Positions 14,310 through 14,790 of a DNA stretch of 14,790 nt are shown here, one piece after another. Each line of letters opens with the position of its first letter. The first letter of the stretch is position 1. The translations under genes were made by a program, and so were the position numbers. The stretch is from the NCBI GenBank assembly GCA_002428405.1, contig DIWD01000068.1, positions 399-15,188 on the forward strand, written 5' to 3'. The notes beneath the pieces were generated by a model, which saw nothing but the letters and a program-made list of their open reading frames with translations, did no database searches and was not told the DNA's origin. This DNA is from a bacterium UBA6115. GTDB lineage: Bacteria; Bacillota_A; Clostridia; Christensenellales; Aristaeellaceae.

Positions 14310-14790
14310 ATGATCAAATCAAAATCTACCAGGACGGGCGATTTTATCATCGTGACACTCTGCGTGCTGCTAATCTTCATCTGCCTGGTTCCCCTTCTCA
14401 ACGTGCTGGCGCGCTCCCTGAGTTCCACTGAGGCGTTGATCCGCAGTGAAGTGCTGCTCTGGCCCAAGGGCTGGAACCTTGAGGCCTACCAGAAAGTGCT
14501 CAGCGACAGCAAGTACACCTTTTCCCTTGGCTGGACCGCCGTGCTGACGGCGATCTGCACCATCGTCTCCATGACCCTCACCATCCTGTGCGCATATCCT
14601 CTGATTTACAGTCAGCTCAAGGGCCGCAAACTCATCAACAGCATGATCGTGCTGACCATGTATTTTTCAGCCGGCACCATCCCCAACTACCTGCTGTACA
14701 AGGCGCTTGGCTTGCTGGACAAGCCGTCCGTGCTCATCATCCCCAATGCCATGAGCGTGTTCAACATGATCATCCTGCGCAGTTTCTTCT
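14310..14790 (+). CDS. ytcP: Carbohydrate ABC transporter permease, YtcP/LplC type (N-terminal part)
   Basis: The reading frame stays open from ATG 14310 to the right edge: 160 codons are visible and the gene is cut by the window. It begins MIKSKSTRTGDFIIVTLCVL, then PLLNVLARSLSS, a first helix with the MalG/LplC-like 'lvP.lnvla.Sls' turn. LLWPKGWNLEAYQKVL (about 50-65) is the typical YtcP periplasmic segment, and AYPLIYSQLKGRK (about 96-108) with YFSAGTIPNYLLYKALGLLD is the family core before the EAA loop, which must lie beyond the edge. A ribosome site (AAGGGGGAAG) precedes the start. It pairs with the LplB-type gene 14 bp upstream. A YtcQ-type binding protein gene is expected further downstream. 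Confidence 0.9.
   Translation, partial: MIKSKSTRTGDFIIVTLCVLLIFICLVPLLNVLARSLSSTEALIRSEVLLWPKGWNLEAYQKVLSDSKYTFSLGWTAVLTAICTIVSMTLTILCAYPLIYSQLKGRKLINSMIVLTMYFSAGTIPNYLLYKALGLLDKPSVLIIPNAMSVFNMIILRSFF

Overview
This window is an all-plus-strand, tightly packed carbohydrate locus from a GC-rich (by eye about 55-58% GC) Gram-positive-lineage anaerobe. The best guess is Clostridia, possibly a Christensenellales-like rumen, gut or digester bacterium. The guess rests on family composition (YIP1 and DUF5696 proteins next to MalFG-type permeases, LplB/YtcP permeases), strong AGGAGG ribosome sites, GTG and TTG starts, and an 'ALAE'-type signal peptide on the binding protein. No rRNA, tRNA, CRISPR array, insertion sequence, phage gene or ABC ATPase gene was seen.

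Layout. (1) Positions 1-7013 form one compact operon whose genes abut or overlap by 4-8 bp: the C-terminal end of a MalG-type permease; a secreted NHL-propeller/TPR protein with a C-terminal membrane anchor; a YIP1-family multi-pass membrane protein; a large DUF5696 protein with an N-terminal membrane anchor; and a MalF/MalG-type permease pair. (2) At 7086-8462 is a family-1 sugar-binding protein with marked C/G-ending codon bias and, unusually, no lipobox. A short 72-bp leader with an inverted repeat precedes it and two tandem hairpins follow it. (3) At 8564-11282 are two exported glycoside hydrolases: a GH5 (GH5_4-like) lipoprotein and a secreted GH10 xylanase with an N-terminal CBM22-like domain. 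(4) Positions 11283-11456, the longest gap (174 bp), hold a perfect 13-bp spaced inverted repeat and a possible promoter. (5) From 11457 onward come an intracellular GH67 alpha-glucuronidase (TTG start), an LplB-type permease (TTG start) and the first 160 codons of a YtcP-type permease that runs off the window. No gene-free stretch exceeds 300 bp.

How it fits together (inference). GH10 and GH5 cut glucuronoxylan and perhaps beta-glucans at the surface or outside the cell. Aldouronic acids (MeGlcA-xylo-oligosaccharides) enter through one or more of the transporters, most plausibly the LplB/YtcP importer next to GH67, as in the aldouronate-utilisation operon known from Paenibacillus. GH67 then removes the glucuronate inside the cell. 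The three-gene NHL/YIP1/DUF5696 membrane module between two permease sets has no assigned function that I know of. It is the part of the window most likely to hold undescribed biology.
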